Below are positions 8,039 to 15,964 of a stretch of 64,000 bases of DNA, in pieces (within the stretch, counting starts at the first letter, position 1; each line of letters starts with the position of its first letter). Where the stretch lies: contig DAINDF010000005.1 in assembly GCA_036732005.1 (NCBI GenBank), forward strand, positions 124,001 to 188,000. Reading direction: 5' to 3'. This DNA comes from UBA1926 sp036732005. GTDB taxonomy: Bacteria > Planctomycetota > Phycisphaerae > Phycisphaerales > UBA1924. The notes under the pieces were generated by a model. It did no database searches. It was not told the origin of the DNA and saw only the letters and a program-made list of their open reading frames with translations. A program made the position numbers and the translations under genes.

Positions 8039-8293
8039 ATGCAGGGCATGCAAGAAGAGGAAGAGGTGATGATGGACGCCGCGTCCGGGACGGCTGGGAA
8101 GCGGTTCGAGGCCGCGCAGAAGAAGCACATCGCGGACAAGTTCGACGCGAAGCGGAAGTTCGAGAAGAAGGCGGCGACCAAGTCGGCGGCGCAGATCAAG
8201 GAGACGAAGGCGGCGCGGAAGCCGGCCGCGGGCGGGGGCGGTGGGGGCGGCGGGTTCGCGGCGTTCCAGGAGGAAGAGGAGATGCAGATGTAG
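8039..8293 (+). CDS. Small highly charged protein, unknown
   Basis: An 84-residue protein preceded by a near-perfect ribosome-binding site (AAGGAGG, about 5 bases before the ATG), which is strong evidence that it is translated. An acidic N-terminus (EEEEVMMD) leads into a Lys/Ala-rich central helix with coiled-coil character (KRFEAAQKKHIADKFDAKRK, then KKAATKSAAQIKETKAARK). An unbroken run of eight glycines and an acidic end (QEEEEMQM) follow. It has no signal peptide or membrane segment. The lysine-rich composition suggests nucleic-acid binding, but that is a guess and no family is recognised. Confidence 0.65.
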   Translation: MQGMQEEEEVMMDAASGTAGKRFEAAQKKHIADKFDAKRKFEKKAATKSAAQIKETKAARKPAAGGGGGGGGFAAFQEEEEMQM

Positions 8294-8313
8294 GGCCGGG
8301 CTGTCGGGACATG

Positions 8314-8455
8314 CGGATTCCCGGTCCATCTTGTGCTCGGAGCCCGCGGTCATCTCGAAGCGTGACGGCGGATCGGAACGGCCCACGCCGTCCGCTCGTG
8401 GTTCACTCTTCGAGATGAACCACGGCACCGACGCCTGAGGACGACCGGGAATCCG
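8314..8455 (-). repeat. Interspersed structured repeat, copy A (full-length, with terminal inverted repeats)
   Basis: 142-bp copy in reverse orientation. It is bounded by perfect 12-bp inverted repeats CGGATTCCCGGT (8314-8325) and ACCGGGAATCCG (8444-8455). Arm 1 is CGTGGTTCA/TGAACCACG (8397-8405 with 8416-8424) around a 10-nt loop, where the other copies have CGTGGGTCA/TGACCCACG. It lies 20 bp past the 8039 gene. Confidence 0.75.
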
Positions 8456-8579
8456 ATTCAGACGGATCGAGATGAAACGCTGCGTCACGAGACTGACGCG
8501 CCGGCGAGGGAATCGCTCAGAATCCGTTGCTCGCTCGCGTTTCAGGCTCGTCGGGAGGCCGGATCAGACACGATTCGTA

Positions 8580-10292
8580 TCAGGCGAGGTCGGCGTCGAT
8601 CGAAGCGGCGGCGTTGAAGGCGTCGAAGAGGCTGTTCTCGACCGCGGGCAGGGCCCAGTTGTCCTGGTTCACGAAGTAGACGGCCTGTCGGAAGGGCCTG
8701 ATGAGTTCTTCCGGGATGCCCGAGGCGAGCGTGCCGACCGAGGCGATGGGCAGCGCGTGCCCCCATCGGGCGAAGCGGACTTCGAGCACGGACGACTCGG
8801 GCAGTTCGAGCAGCGCGAGCGTCTCGCGGAGGCGCGGGGCGAGGTCGAGCGCGAAGCGCTCGATCGGGTCGTCGAGCAGCGCGTGGAAGCGGCCCGTGTC
8901 GTAGGGCAGGGGCCAGAAGAGCGAGAGCACGCTGGGGCGCGGGGGGAGCGAGGCGGCGCGCGGCCCGGGGGCGTAGGACCCGTCGAGGATGTCGGTGTAG
9001 CGACGGAGGTTCTCGGCCTGGCCCGGGTGCATGGGGAAGGTCGCGGGGTCGCCCAGGTCGAAGATGTCGTAGAAATCGAGCGGGACGGGGCGGTCGAGCA
9101 CGACATTGGCGAGCACATACGCCCTCGTCTGGAGCTGCATCGCGGCGTGCTTGGCGGGGTCGAGCCGTTCGAGCTGGTGGATGACATGCCGGCAGATGTG
9201 CTTGGGGCAGGCCATCACGACGCGTCGCGCGAGCAGCGAGCGGAAGCCCCCATCGGGCGTGCGCCAGGTCACCTGCACCATACCGGTTTCGAGCACGCGG
9301 ACATCGACCACGCGGCTTGAGGCGCGCAGGTGCGGGGCGTGGGCGGGGTCGGTCTCGTCGAGCGGGGCGATGGCGGCCCAGAGCGCGTCGGCGAGGCCCG
9401 CGTTGCCGCCCGGGAAGATCCAGCGGCCGAATTCCTCGGCGGCGAGGAAGTTCCAGCCCAGGGTGGCGGAGATCTCCTCCCAGCCGGCGTTGAAGGAGGA
9501 GTAGCAGTAAGCCTGGATGGCGGCGGCGAGGGGGGCGGGGATGGGCAGGCCGACTTCCTGCTCGATGTGCTGGCGGAGGGAGAGCAGGTCGAGTTCGCGC
9601 ATCCAGGGCTCGGCGAAGGGGACATCGGGGTAGTCCTCGTCGGCCATGCGGAGGACGAGTTGGCGGTAGGCCTCGTAGGCGGGCAGGTCTTCCGGGGGAA
9701 CGCCGAGCCCGGACCAGATGTCGGGGTTGAGTTCGCCGTTGATGAGAACGGGGGCGGCGTCGGTGTCGGGGCGGACGATTTTGTGCAGGCCGAGGTCGGT
9801 GTACAGGGTGTCGAGGTCGCTGCCGGGGTCGGGGGTGATGACATAGGCGCTGCCGGTGGTGTACTCGGCGCCGCGGATGACGCCGCCCTGGGCATTGCCC
9901 CCGAAGCGCGGGTGGAGCTCGAAGACGACGGGGTTGCGGTGGCGGAGGAGGTAGGCGGCGGCGAGGCCGGAGATTCCCCCGCCAACGATGGCGACCTCGA
10001 CGGTCTCGTCGGGCGCGGGGGGGAGGCCGCCGGGGAAGGCGTTCTCGGCGCTGTGGAAGGGGATGACATTGCCGTTGTCGAAGTCGTCGCCCTCGAAGCG
10101 GGAGCGGACCGGGAAGCCCCCGATGATCCGGGGCGCCGGGTCGAAGGAGGTCGCGGCGAGGGGACGGGAGGCCTTGAGGGCGCCGTCGCGGAGGCGGCGG
10201 GGGTTGGGCTGGGCGGCGCCGAGTGGTGAGCCGAGCGTTGAGAGGGCAAAGAGGCCGAGGCCTCCTTTGAGGACTTGGCGGCGGGTTCGCAT
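8580..10292 (-). CDS. Tat-exported FAD-dependent amine-oxidase-like oxidoreductase
   Basis: A 570-residue flavoprotein. The N-terminus MRTRRQVLKGGLGLFAL is a twin-arginine signal, so it should be exported folded with its cofactor. The dinucleotide-binding motif VAIVGGGISGLAAAYLL (about residues 98-114) is followed by an acidic residue at the end of strand 2 (FELHPRFGGNAQGG), as in the flavin amine oxidase/NAD(P)-binding Rossmann family. The layout resembles spermidine-dehydrogenase-like planctomycete and proteobacterial proteins, but the substrate cannot be assigned. I use the ATG at 10292 (GGAG about 5 bases upstream) instead of an in-frame ATG at 10328, because it puts the twin arginine close to the start. 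It is divergent from the peptidase gene. Confidence 0.8.
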   Translation of the reverse strand: MRTRRQVLKGGLGLFALSTLGSPLGAAQPNPRRLRDGALKASRPLAATSFDPAPRIIGGFPVRSRFEGDDFDNGNVIPFHSAENAFPGGLPPAPDETVEVAIVGGGISGLAAAYLLRHRNPVVFELHPRFGGNAQGGVIRGAEYTTGSAYVITPDPGSDLDTLYTDLGLHKIVRPDTDAAPVLINGELNPDIWSGLGVPPEDLPAYEAYRQLVLRMADEDYPDVPFAEPWMRELDLLSLRQHIEQEVGLPIPAPLAAAIQAYCYSSFNAGWEEISATLGWNFLAAEEFGRWIFPGGNAGLADALWAAIAPLDETDPAHAPHLRASSRVVDVRVLETGMVQVTWRTPDGGFRSLLARRVVMACPKHICRHVIHQLERLDPAKHAAMQLQTRAYVLANVVLDRPVPLDFYDIFDLGDPATFPMHPGQAENLRRYTDILDGSYAPGPRAASLPPRPSVLSLFWPLPYDTGRFHALLDDPIERFALDLAPRLRETLALLELPESSVLEVRFARWGHALPIASVGTLASGIPEELIRPFRQAVYFVNQDNWALPAVENSLFDAFNAAASIDADLA

Positions 10293-10421
10293 GGGGGCTC
10301 CGGGGCTTGGGCTTCTGGAGCGCATCATGCAGAATCCGCCCGAGAGGTCAAGGGCGAATGCCGGTGCGGCATGGTTTCAAACCGGTAGGCTTGGCGCGGA
10401 CCGGGGGATTCATGCACGGAG

Positions 10422-12455
10422 ATGCGGATGAGATGGACCGGAATTGCGGCGTTGTTGGCCGGGCTGATGTTGACCTGCGTCGGCGGGTGCGCCGGGGGCG
10501 CGAGGGCGGGCAGGGGAGAGGAGAGGCCGGCCTACGCGGTGGAGCTGGACTACGGGCCGATCGATGAGTCGGCGCGTCGGCCCGCGGGGCTGGGGGTGGA
10601 GAGCCTGTTCGAGCCGATGGCCTACGCGACGGCGAACGAGCGGCGGCTCGGGTCGGGCGCGCCCGGGCCGGCGTACTGGCAGCAGCGGGTGGACTACGAC
10701 ATCGACTGCCGGATCGACACCGAGCGTGACGCGGTGAGCGGGACGATGCGGGTCGTCTACCACAACAACAGCCCGCACGCGCTCGATTTCATGTGGCTGC
10801 AGCTGGAACAGAACCTGTTCAATCCGGAGAGCCTCGGGGCGAGGTCGCACACGCCGCGGGGGATCCTGCGGGGCAGGCCGACCTTCGAGGGCGGGTACAC
10901 GATCCCGTGGATCCGCAGCGGCGGGCGGGTGCTCGGGTTCAGCGTGTACGACACGCTGGCGCGCGTGGAGCTGCCGACGCCGATTGCGCCGGGGGGCGTG
11001 TTCGAGTTCGAGTTGGAATGGTCGTTCGAGATCCCGCCGTACCTGAGGCGGATGGGGGCCGAGGAGGTTGAGCAGGGGAAGATCTTCGAGTTGGCGCAGT
11101 GGTTCCCGCATGTGTGCAACTACGACGATGTGCGCGGGTGGAACACGCTGCCGTACCTTGGGACGGGGGAGTTCTACACGAACTTCGGGGATTACAGCGT
11201 CAGCGTGACGGTGCCGGCGTCGTACACCGTGACGGCGACGGGCGAGTTGATGAATGAGCGGGAGGTGCTGTCGCCGGTCGTGCTCGCCCGGCTCGCCGAG
11301 GCGATGCGGAGCGATGAGCCCGTGTGGATCGTCGCGCCCGGTGAGGTGGGCGACGCGTCGCTGCGGCCCGCGACCGGGGGGGAGCTGACCTGGCGTTTCC
11401 GGGCGGAGGATGTGCGGACTTTCGCGTTCGCGGCGAGCGACGCGTTCATCTGGGACGCGTGCAAGGCGGATGTGACGGGCCTGGACGGCGTGACGCGCGC
11501 GGTGCGGGTGCAGTCGCTGTACCCGAAGGAGGCGAGGGTCTGGTTCGCCGACCACGCGGAGGGCGGGAGCACCCGGATCCTGAAGCATTCGGTCGAGTAC
11601 TACAGCCGGTGGCTGTACCCGTACCCCTACCCGCACATGACGAATGTGAACGGGCCCGAGGACGGGATGGAATACCCGATGATCGTCTTCTGCGGGGCGA
11701 GGGAGAATGTGCCGGGCATGCAGGGGGTCACCGATCACGAGGTTGGGCACACCTGGTTCCCGATGATCGTGAACACCGACGAGCGCCGGCATGTGTGGAT
11801 GGACGAGGGGTTCAACACCTTCATCAACATCTACGCGAGGGCGGACCGGGCCGGCGGGGCGATCAACACGGAGCGGCACCGCGACCAGTCGCTCGAGGTG
11901 GCGCGGGCCACGAACCCGCAGCCGATCGTGCTGCCGCCGGATTACCTGTGGAGGCGCTGGGTGGGGAACCTCGGGTACCGCAAGACGGGGATGGGCCTGG
12001 TCTTGCTGCGGGAGCTGATCCTGGGGCCCGAGCGGTTCGACCGGGCCTTCCGCGAGTACATCAGGCGGTGGGCGTTCAAGAGCCCGCAGCCGGACGATTT
12101 CTTCCGGAGCATGGAGGACTCGGCGGGGATGGACCTCGGGTGGTTCTGGAAGGGGTGGTTCTTCGGCACGGGCGCGGCCGACTTCGCGGTGGAGGAGGCG
12201 CGGCTCGCGGAGGACGGGGAGAGCGGGTTTGTGACTTTCCGGAACCTGGGCGAGGTGGTGCTGCCGGTGCCGTTCCGCGTGACCTACGAGGACGGGTCGG
12301 TGGAGGACCACGAACTGCCGGTGCAGGCCTGGGCGCAGACGGACCGGTGGCGTGCGGTGCTGGACGCGAAGGGGCGGGAGATCACAAGGGTGGAGATCGA
12401 CCCGGGCCTGCTGATCCCGGAGCGCGACAAGCGGAACAATGTGTGGGAGCGGTGA
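10422..12455 (+). CDS. M1-family zinc metallopeptidase, lipoprotein
   Basis: A 677-residue gluzincin. The zinc site is complete: HEVGH at residues 439-443 and the third ligand Glu462 in WMDEGFN, the M1 spacing of 18 residues. The M1 substrate-binding motif is read as EDGMEYP shortly before. The N-terminal signal ends in a lipobox (CVGGC), so the mature protein should be a membrane-anchored lipoprotein outside the cytoplasm. M1 aminopeptidases trim N-terminal residues from peptides. A C-terminal beta-type region follows (about 590-677). An in-frame ATG at 10428 is an alternative start with better GGAG spacing. TAGGCT at 10385-10390 may be its -10 box. Confidence 0.88.
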   Translation: MRMRWTGIAALLAGLMLTCVGGCAGGARAGRGEERPAYAVELDYGPIDESARRPAGLGVESLFEPMAYATANERRLGSGAPGPAYWQQRVDYDIDCRIDTERDAVSGTMRVVYHNNSPHALDFMWLQLEQNLFNPESLGARSHTPRGILRGRPTFEGGYTIPWIRSGGRVLGFSVYDTLARVELPTPIAPGGVFEFELEWSFEIPPYLRRMGAEEVEQGKIFELAQWFPHVCNYDDVRGWNTLPYLGTGEFYTNFGDYSVSVTVPASYTVTATGELMNEREVLSPVVLARLAEAMRSDEPVWIVAPGEVGDASLRPATGGELTWRFRAEDVRTFAFAASDAFIWDACKADVTGLDGVTRAVRVQSLYPKEARVWFADHAEGGSTRILKHSVEYYSRWLYPYPYPHMTNVNGPEDGMEYPMIVFCGARENVPGMQGVTDHEVGHTWFPMIVNTDERRHVWMDEGFNTFINIYARADRAGGAINTERHRDQSLEVARATNPQPIVLPPDYLWRRWVGNLGYRKTGMGLVLLRELILGPERFDRAFREYIRRWAFKSPQPDDFFRSMEDSAGMDLGWFWKGWFFGTGAADFAVEEARLAEDGESGFVTFRNLGEVVLPVPFRVTYEDGSVEDHELPVQAWAQTDRWRAVLDAKGREITRVEIDPGLLIPERDKRNNVWER

Positions 12456-12480
12456 GAGGCGGGCAGAGGTGAGAGGCGGG

Positions 12481-12508
12481 CACCACAGAGACACAGAGAG
12501 CACAGAGG
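12481..12508 (+). repeat. CACAGAG-type repeat, left arm
   Basis: CACCACAGAGACACAGAG and neighbouring CACAGAGG units. The same words occur in reverse complement at 12874-12905, so the two arms flank the small 12517-12825 gene in inverted orientation. Sequences of this kind are common dispersed repeats in environmental bacteria. Confidence 0.7.
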
Positions 12509-12516
12509 TTTGATCC

Positions 12517-12825
12517 TCAGTGGTGTTGAATGCGAAGCACGATCAAGAGTGCGCAGGCGATCAGCACGCAGGCTGAGCCTGACGACAACCAGAGCACGGG
12601 CAGCCCGGTCGGCATCTGTGCTGTCAGAAGGTGCTGAGACCATTCGCCGTGTTCGATAGCGATCTCGTGTTTCTCGGACACTGACCTCACCAGATCTGAC
12701 ATCCCGGCCTCAGAAGCGGCGAGCAGCCACCAGACGCGGAATGTCACCCACACCGAAGTTCCGAGGACGACCATTGCCGTGGCCGCGAGGGTGATCAGGA
12801 GGAGTCGTTTCTCGGAAAGTGTCAT
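12517..12825 (-). CDS. Small two-helix membrane protein, unknown
   Basis: A 102-residue protein with hydrophobic segments at about 8-35 and 76-98 and a charged loop between them (SVSEKHEIAIEHGEWSQHL). I do not recognise a family. The start at 12825 is chosen because the hydrophobic segment follows directly; the frame is open far upstream, but that part looks non-coding. AT content appears slightly higher than in neighbours. The gene is enclosed by inverted CACAGAG-type repeat arms, so it may have arrived with, or been moved by, the repeats. Modest confidence that it is real. Confidence 0.5.
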   Translation of the reverse strand: MTLSEKRLLLITLAATAMVVLGTSVWVTFRVWWLLAASEAGMSDLVRSVSEKHEIAIEHGEWSQHLLTAQMPTGLPVLWLSSGSACVLIACALLIVLRIQHH

Positions 12826-13247
12826 GATGCCTCTCGAAACGATCCGGCGCGGCACGCTCGCGGTTCCGAGATTCCCCTCTGTGCCCCTCTGTGCCTCTGT
12901 GGTGAACATCAGAGATTCAGATAAGAGATTAGCGTCGTGATTCGTCCGTGAAGCAATTCCACGGACATTCGACCAGCACACCGCGGCCGTCCGGCCGCCG
13001 GGGCGCCGGTTGCCGTTCGCGGGCAGCCCGCGTCCACCGACTCCGGGAACCCCAGCCCATCGAGAAGGTCGCGGCTCCGCCCCCGGTCGTCGCGGCTCGA
13101 GATATACAGGCGCAGGTGGGCGCCGACGGGCCCACGGCTCCCAAAGCAGGTGCCACCTCTGCCGACACCCTGAGGCCGAGCCAGCCTCGGCGAGCGTGCC
13201 GGAAGTCCCAAGGGGACCCCAATGCCGCCAGGCGGCGGTGGTCCGCG
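12826..13247. other. Gene-poor region upstream of pgpA terminus
   Basis: 422 bases with no convincing gene. It holds the right CACAGAG arm and GC-rich sequence whose open frames on both strands are Pro/Arg/Ala-rich with no family signature. It may be a decayed remnant. Confidence 0.5.
12874..12905 (-). repeat. CACAGAG-type repeat, right arm
   Basis: Reverse complement reads TTCACCACAGAGGCACAGAG followed by GGGCACAGAGGGG. It is the inverted partner of 12481-12508 on the other side of the small membrane-protein gene. Confidence 0.7.
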
Positions 13248-13760
13248 TCACAGGAGATGCAGAATCGCCTGGGTCGCGATGAGGGCGTAGAGCCCCGCGA
13301 AGAGATCATCGATGAGCACGCCCCAGCCTCCGGGGATCTTCTGGAGGGCGTGGGCCGGCGGCGGCTTGACGATGTCGAAGAGGCGGAAGGAAAGGAACGC
13401 GACGGCGAGGGCGGCGCCGAGGGCGACGGGGCCGTCGGTCGCGGCGACGGGGAGGAACGCGAGCGGGATGCACTGCCCGGCGGTCTCGTCGGCGACGACC
13501 CAGCCCGGGTCCTCTTTGCCGTACCACGCCTCGGCCCATTCGCCGCAGGCGACGCAGGCGGCGGATGAGGCAAGAAGGATCGCGAGCAGCGCCGCGTGGT
13601 ACACGAGGGGCTGGTCCCCGGGGCCCATGCCCAGGGCGATCAGCAGGCCCGCGACGGCGACGGGGGGGAGCGAGCCCCAGGTGCCCGGGGCGGGGCGGAG
13701 GTGGCCCAGGCCGAGCGTCGTGGCCGCGAGCCAGCGGGGGTCGGAGGGTCGTGGGATCAT
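13248..13760 (-). CDS. pgpA: Phosphatidylglycerophosphatase A
   Basis: A 170-residue membrane enzyme that dephosphorylates phosphatidylglycerol phosphate to phosphatidylglycerol, the step after PgsA. Family motifs are clear: GLGHLRPAPGTWGS near the N-terminus, DPGWVVADETAGQ in the middle, and FRLFDIVKPPPA with GGWGVLIDDLFAGLYA near the end, supplying the conserved Asp residues. Three or four hydrophobic helices are visible. The start is the ATG at 13758-13760, directly before conserved sequence. pgsA lies 89 bp upstream on the same strand, so the two steps are probably made together. Confidence 0.92.
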   Translation of the reverse strand: MIPRPSDPRWLAATTLGLGHLRPAPGTWGSLPPVAVAGLLIALGMGPGDQPLVYHAALLAILLASSAACVACGEWAEAWYGKEDPGWVVADETAGQCIPLAFLPVAATDGPVALGAALAVAFLSFRLFDIVKPPPAHALQKIPGGWGVLIDDLFAGLYALIATQAILHLL

Positions 13761-13849
13761 GGGTGTGTGGCTGACCTTTGCATGGCCCGGCTGCGACGGC
13801 CGAGGTGGAGAGGTTGCCCCCGGCCCCGCCGGGAGGGTTGGGGCACACC

Positions 13850-14473
13850 TTACCGATCTGAGCCCGGCGAGGCACCGAGTTGCTTGCGGGCTCGGTGGGC
13901 GCGGGCGATGTACGGGGCGGCGGACCAGACGGTGACGGCGACAGTGATCCAGAGCAGGGCCTCGGTGACAGGGTGGGGTCCAAGGCAGTCGTGCCCGTTG
14001 GGGGCGGCCGCGTCGAGCAGGGCGACGGGAATGACGATGCTCTGGATCACCATCTTGAGCTTGCCCGAGGCGGTGGCGGAGAAATCGACGCCCTCGGCCT
14101 CGTAGACACCCCGGATCGTGGTGACGAGCAGTTCGCGGGCGAGCACGAGCACGACCATCCAGGAAGCGACCCCGCTGTGCAGACCGAGTTGCGGGCCGGC
14201 GAGCATGATGAACCCGGCGAGGATGAGGACCTTGTCGGCGAACGGGTCGGCGACGCGGCCGAACCGGGAGACCGCGTTCCACCGGCGGGCGAGGAAGCCG
14301 TCGAGGGCGTCGGTGGTCGCGGCGACTATGCCCGGGGACCAGGCGGCGTCGCCGGGCGAGGCGGCGGCGAGGAGGGCGATGAAGACCGCGGTGAGGACGA
14401 GTCTGGAGATGGTGAGGGCGTTGGGGGTCCGGGCCCTCCACCCGACGGCCCTTGGGCGGGTCTGATCGGTCAT
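13850..14473 (-). CDS. pgsA: CDP-diacylglycerol--glycerol-3-phosphate 3-phosphatidyltransferase
   Basis: A 207-residue integral membrane CDP-alcohol phosphotransferase that makes phosphatidylglycerol phosphate from CDP-diacylglycerol and glycerol 3-phosphate. The complete catalytic signature D-x2-DG-x2-AR-x8-G-x3-D-x3-D is present at residues 55-80 (Asp55, Asp58, Gly59, Ala62, Arg63, Gly72, Asp76, Asp80). Several transmembrane helices follow. It is upstream of pgpA on the same strand and divergent from the nuo operon. A TACCAT box 6 bases before the ATG, with no Shine-Dalgarno, suggests a leaderless mRNA. Confidence 0.94.
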   Translation of the reverse strand: MTDQTRPRAVGWRARTPNALTISRLVLTAVFIALLAAASPGDAAWSPGIVAATTDALDGFLARRWNAVSRFGRVADPFADKVLILAGFIMLAGPQLGLHSGVASWMVVLVLARELLVTTIRGVYEAEGVDFSATASGKLKMVIQSIVIPVALLDAAAPNGHDCLGPHPVTEALLWITVAVTVWSAAPYIARAHRARKQLGASPGSDR

Positions 14474-14479
14474 GCCGGG

Positions 14480-14485
14480 ATGGTA
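14480..14485 (-). promoter_or_regulatory. Leaderless-type -10 motif for pgsA
   Basis: TACCAT on the minus strand, exactly 6 bases before the pgsA ATG, with no ribosome-binding site between. It shares the short pgsA/nuoJ divergent region with the nuo promoter. Confidence 0.45.
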
Positions 14486-14511
14486 AAGGGGGCGGGGGCG
14501 GGGGCGTGCGG

Positions 14512-14540
14512 TTGCCGGTCGTTGGCCCGGGTTCTATCCT
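14512..14540 (+). promoter_or_regulatory. Promoter of the nuoJKLMN operon
   Basis: TTGCCG (14512-14517) and TATCCT (14535-14540) are separated by the ideal 17 bases, matching housekeeping sigma-70 boxes at 4 of 6 positions each. Predicted transcription starts near 14547. This places a GTG at 14558 only about 11 bases into the mRNA and favours the TTG start at 14597, which has GGAGG upstream. Confidence 0.55.
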
Positions 14541-14596
14541 GATCACCCGCCGCCGATGTGTTCATCGCCCCAGGGACGGCGGAGGCAGGACGCAGA

Positions 14597-15601
14597 TTGA
14601 ACTCGGTCATCGCTGGACTGTCGATCAACCCCTTGTTGTTGTATGTCGCCTGTGCCCTCGGGGCGGTGGGTGTCATCCTGGCGATGCCGCGCAAGGGGAT
14701 CAGCCCGGCGGTGCTGGGCGGCCTGATCGCGGCGGTGGCGGGGGGGCTGGTGGTGCTGGGGCTGACGCTCAAGGCCGACAAACACGAGCAGCTCCCGAGC
14801 ATCTATTTCTATGTGTTCGGGCTGATGGCCCTCGGGGGCGCGTTGCGGACGATCACGCACCCCAGGCCGGTGTACGCGGCGCTGTATTTCATCCTGACGA
14901 TCGTGGCGTCGAGCGGGTTGTATCTCCTGCTGAGTGCGGAGTTTATGGCCTTTGCCCTGGTGATCATCTACGCGGGGGCGATCCTGATCACCTACCTGTT
15001 CGTGATCATGCTCGCCACGCAGGCGCCCAGCGAGGACGAGGCCGACGCCCTGAGCACCTACGACGCGTCGGCCCGGGAGCCGGTCGCGGCGACGCTGGCG
15101 GGGTTCGTGCTGCTGGCGTTGCTGACGACGATGCTCTTCCGGGGGACGCCGGGGCTGCCGACGAACCCGGGGATGGCCGGTTCGGACGCGATTCTGGCGG
15201 CGTTGCCCGGGAAGGTGGACGACGCGTTGCTGCCGGTCCTGCGTGAGAACGGGCTGATCGACGCCACGGAACAGATCGCCCGGCTCGACACGGGCGAGGT
15301 CGTGATCGACAGCGCGGCCCGGACGGTCCTGGTCTCGAGCTCGGGCGATGGGCCCGAGGCGGGGATGACCCGGCTGGTCGAGGTGCCCGCGGAGTTGTGG
15401 CCGGCGGACCTGATCGGGACCAATGTCGAGGGCCTCGGTCTGAACCTGCTGGCCGAGCACCCGATGACGATCGAGATCGCGGGCGTGATCCTGCTGATGG
15501 CGATGCTTGGGGCGACGGTGCTGGCCCGCAAGCAGGTGGACCTCGAGGAAGAAGCGAAGGCCCGGCAGGCCCGCCGGCTCGCGCTGGAGGGTCAGCGGTG
15601 A
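14597..15601 (+). CDS. nuoJ: NADH-quinone oxidoreductase subunit J
   Basis: Membrane subunit J of respiratory complex I, part of the proton-pumping arm. The conserved segment is present (RPVYAALYFILTIVASSGLY, then EFMAFALVIIYAGAILITYL), including the pi-bulge helix region of NuoJ. At 334 residues it is long for the family, owing to a periplasmic or loop insertion of over 100 residues (about 185-290) before the last helix. The TTG at 14597 is preferred for its GGAGG (14581-14585) and because the mRNA should start near 14547; an in-frame GTG at 14558 is the alternative. It is the first gene of nuoJKLMN, and its stop overlaps the nuoK start by one base. Confidence 0.92.
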   Translation: MNSVIAGLSINPLLLYVACALGAVGVILAMPRKGISPAVLGGLIAAVAGGLVVLGLTLKADKHEQLPSIYFYVFGLMALGGALRTITHPRPVYAALYFILTIVASSGLYLLLSAEFMAFALVIIYAGAILITYLFVIMLATQAPSEDEADALSTYDASAREPVAATLAGFVLLALLTTMLFRGTPGLPTNPGMAGSDAILAALPGKVDDALLPVLRENGLIDATEQIARLDTGEVVIDSAARTVLVSSSGDGPEAGMTRLVEVPAELWPADLIGTNVEGLGLNLLAEHPMTIEIAGVILLMAMLGATVLARKQVDLEEEAKARQARRLALEGQR

Positions 15602-15954
15602 TGAACACGGTGCTGACCCTGGCGCAGGCGGGGTTTCCGGAGGCGATGGGCGTCCTGACCCTGAACCACTACCTCTTCATCTCGGCGGCGATGTTCGCGC
15701 TGGGGCTGATCGGGTTCATGACGCGTCGGAACCTGATCATCATGTTCCTGTGCACGGAGTTGATGTTCCAGGCGGCCGGGCTGGCGCTGATCGCGTTCGG
15801 GCGGTATCACCTGAACTTCGACGGGCAGACATTCGTGATCTTCGTGCTGACGATCGCCGCCGCCGAGGCCGCGATGGCGCTCGCGCTGGTCGTGCTGCTG
15901 TTCCGGCGTCGCGAGAGCCTGGACGCGAACGAGTGGGCCGAATTGAAGGGCTGA
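15601..15954 (+). CDS. nuoK: NADH-quinone oxidoreductase subunit K
   Basis: Membrane subunit K of complex I, 117 residues. Three transmembrane helices are visible, with the two conserved intramembrane glutamates at Glu53 (FLCTELMFQAAGL) and Glu89 (TIAAAEAAMALAL), which belong to the proton path. The N-terminus is slightly longer than in E. coli NuoK. The ATG at 15601 overlaps the nuoJ stop codon (TGATG), implying translational coupling. It is followed after 10 bp by nuoL. Confidence 0.95.
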   Translation: MNTVLTLAQAGFPEAMGVLTLNHYLFISAAMFALGLIGFMTRRNLIIMFLCTELMFQAAGLALIAFGRYHLNFDGQTFVIFVLTIAAAEAAMALALVVLLFRRRESLDANEWAELKG

Positions 15955-15964
15955 GGGGGGAGCG

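Noticed and set aside
12929..13573. Possible 214-codon minus-strand gene before pgpA
   Set aside because: Overlaps pgpA in another frame; Pro/Ser/Arg-rich, no family, no ribosome-binding site.
14556..14596. Upstream ATG (14556) and GTG (14558) as nuoJ start
   Set aside because: The ATG is out of frame with nuoJ. The GTG lies about 11 bases after the predicted transcription start and has no ribosome-binding site, while the TTG at 14597 has GGAGG.
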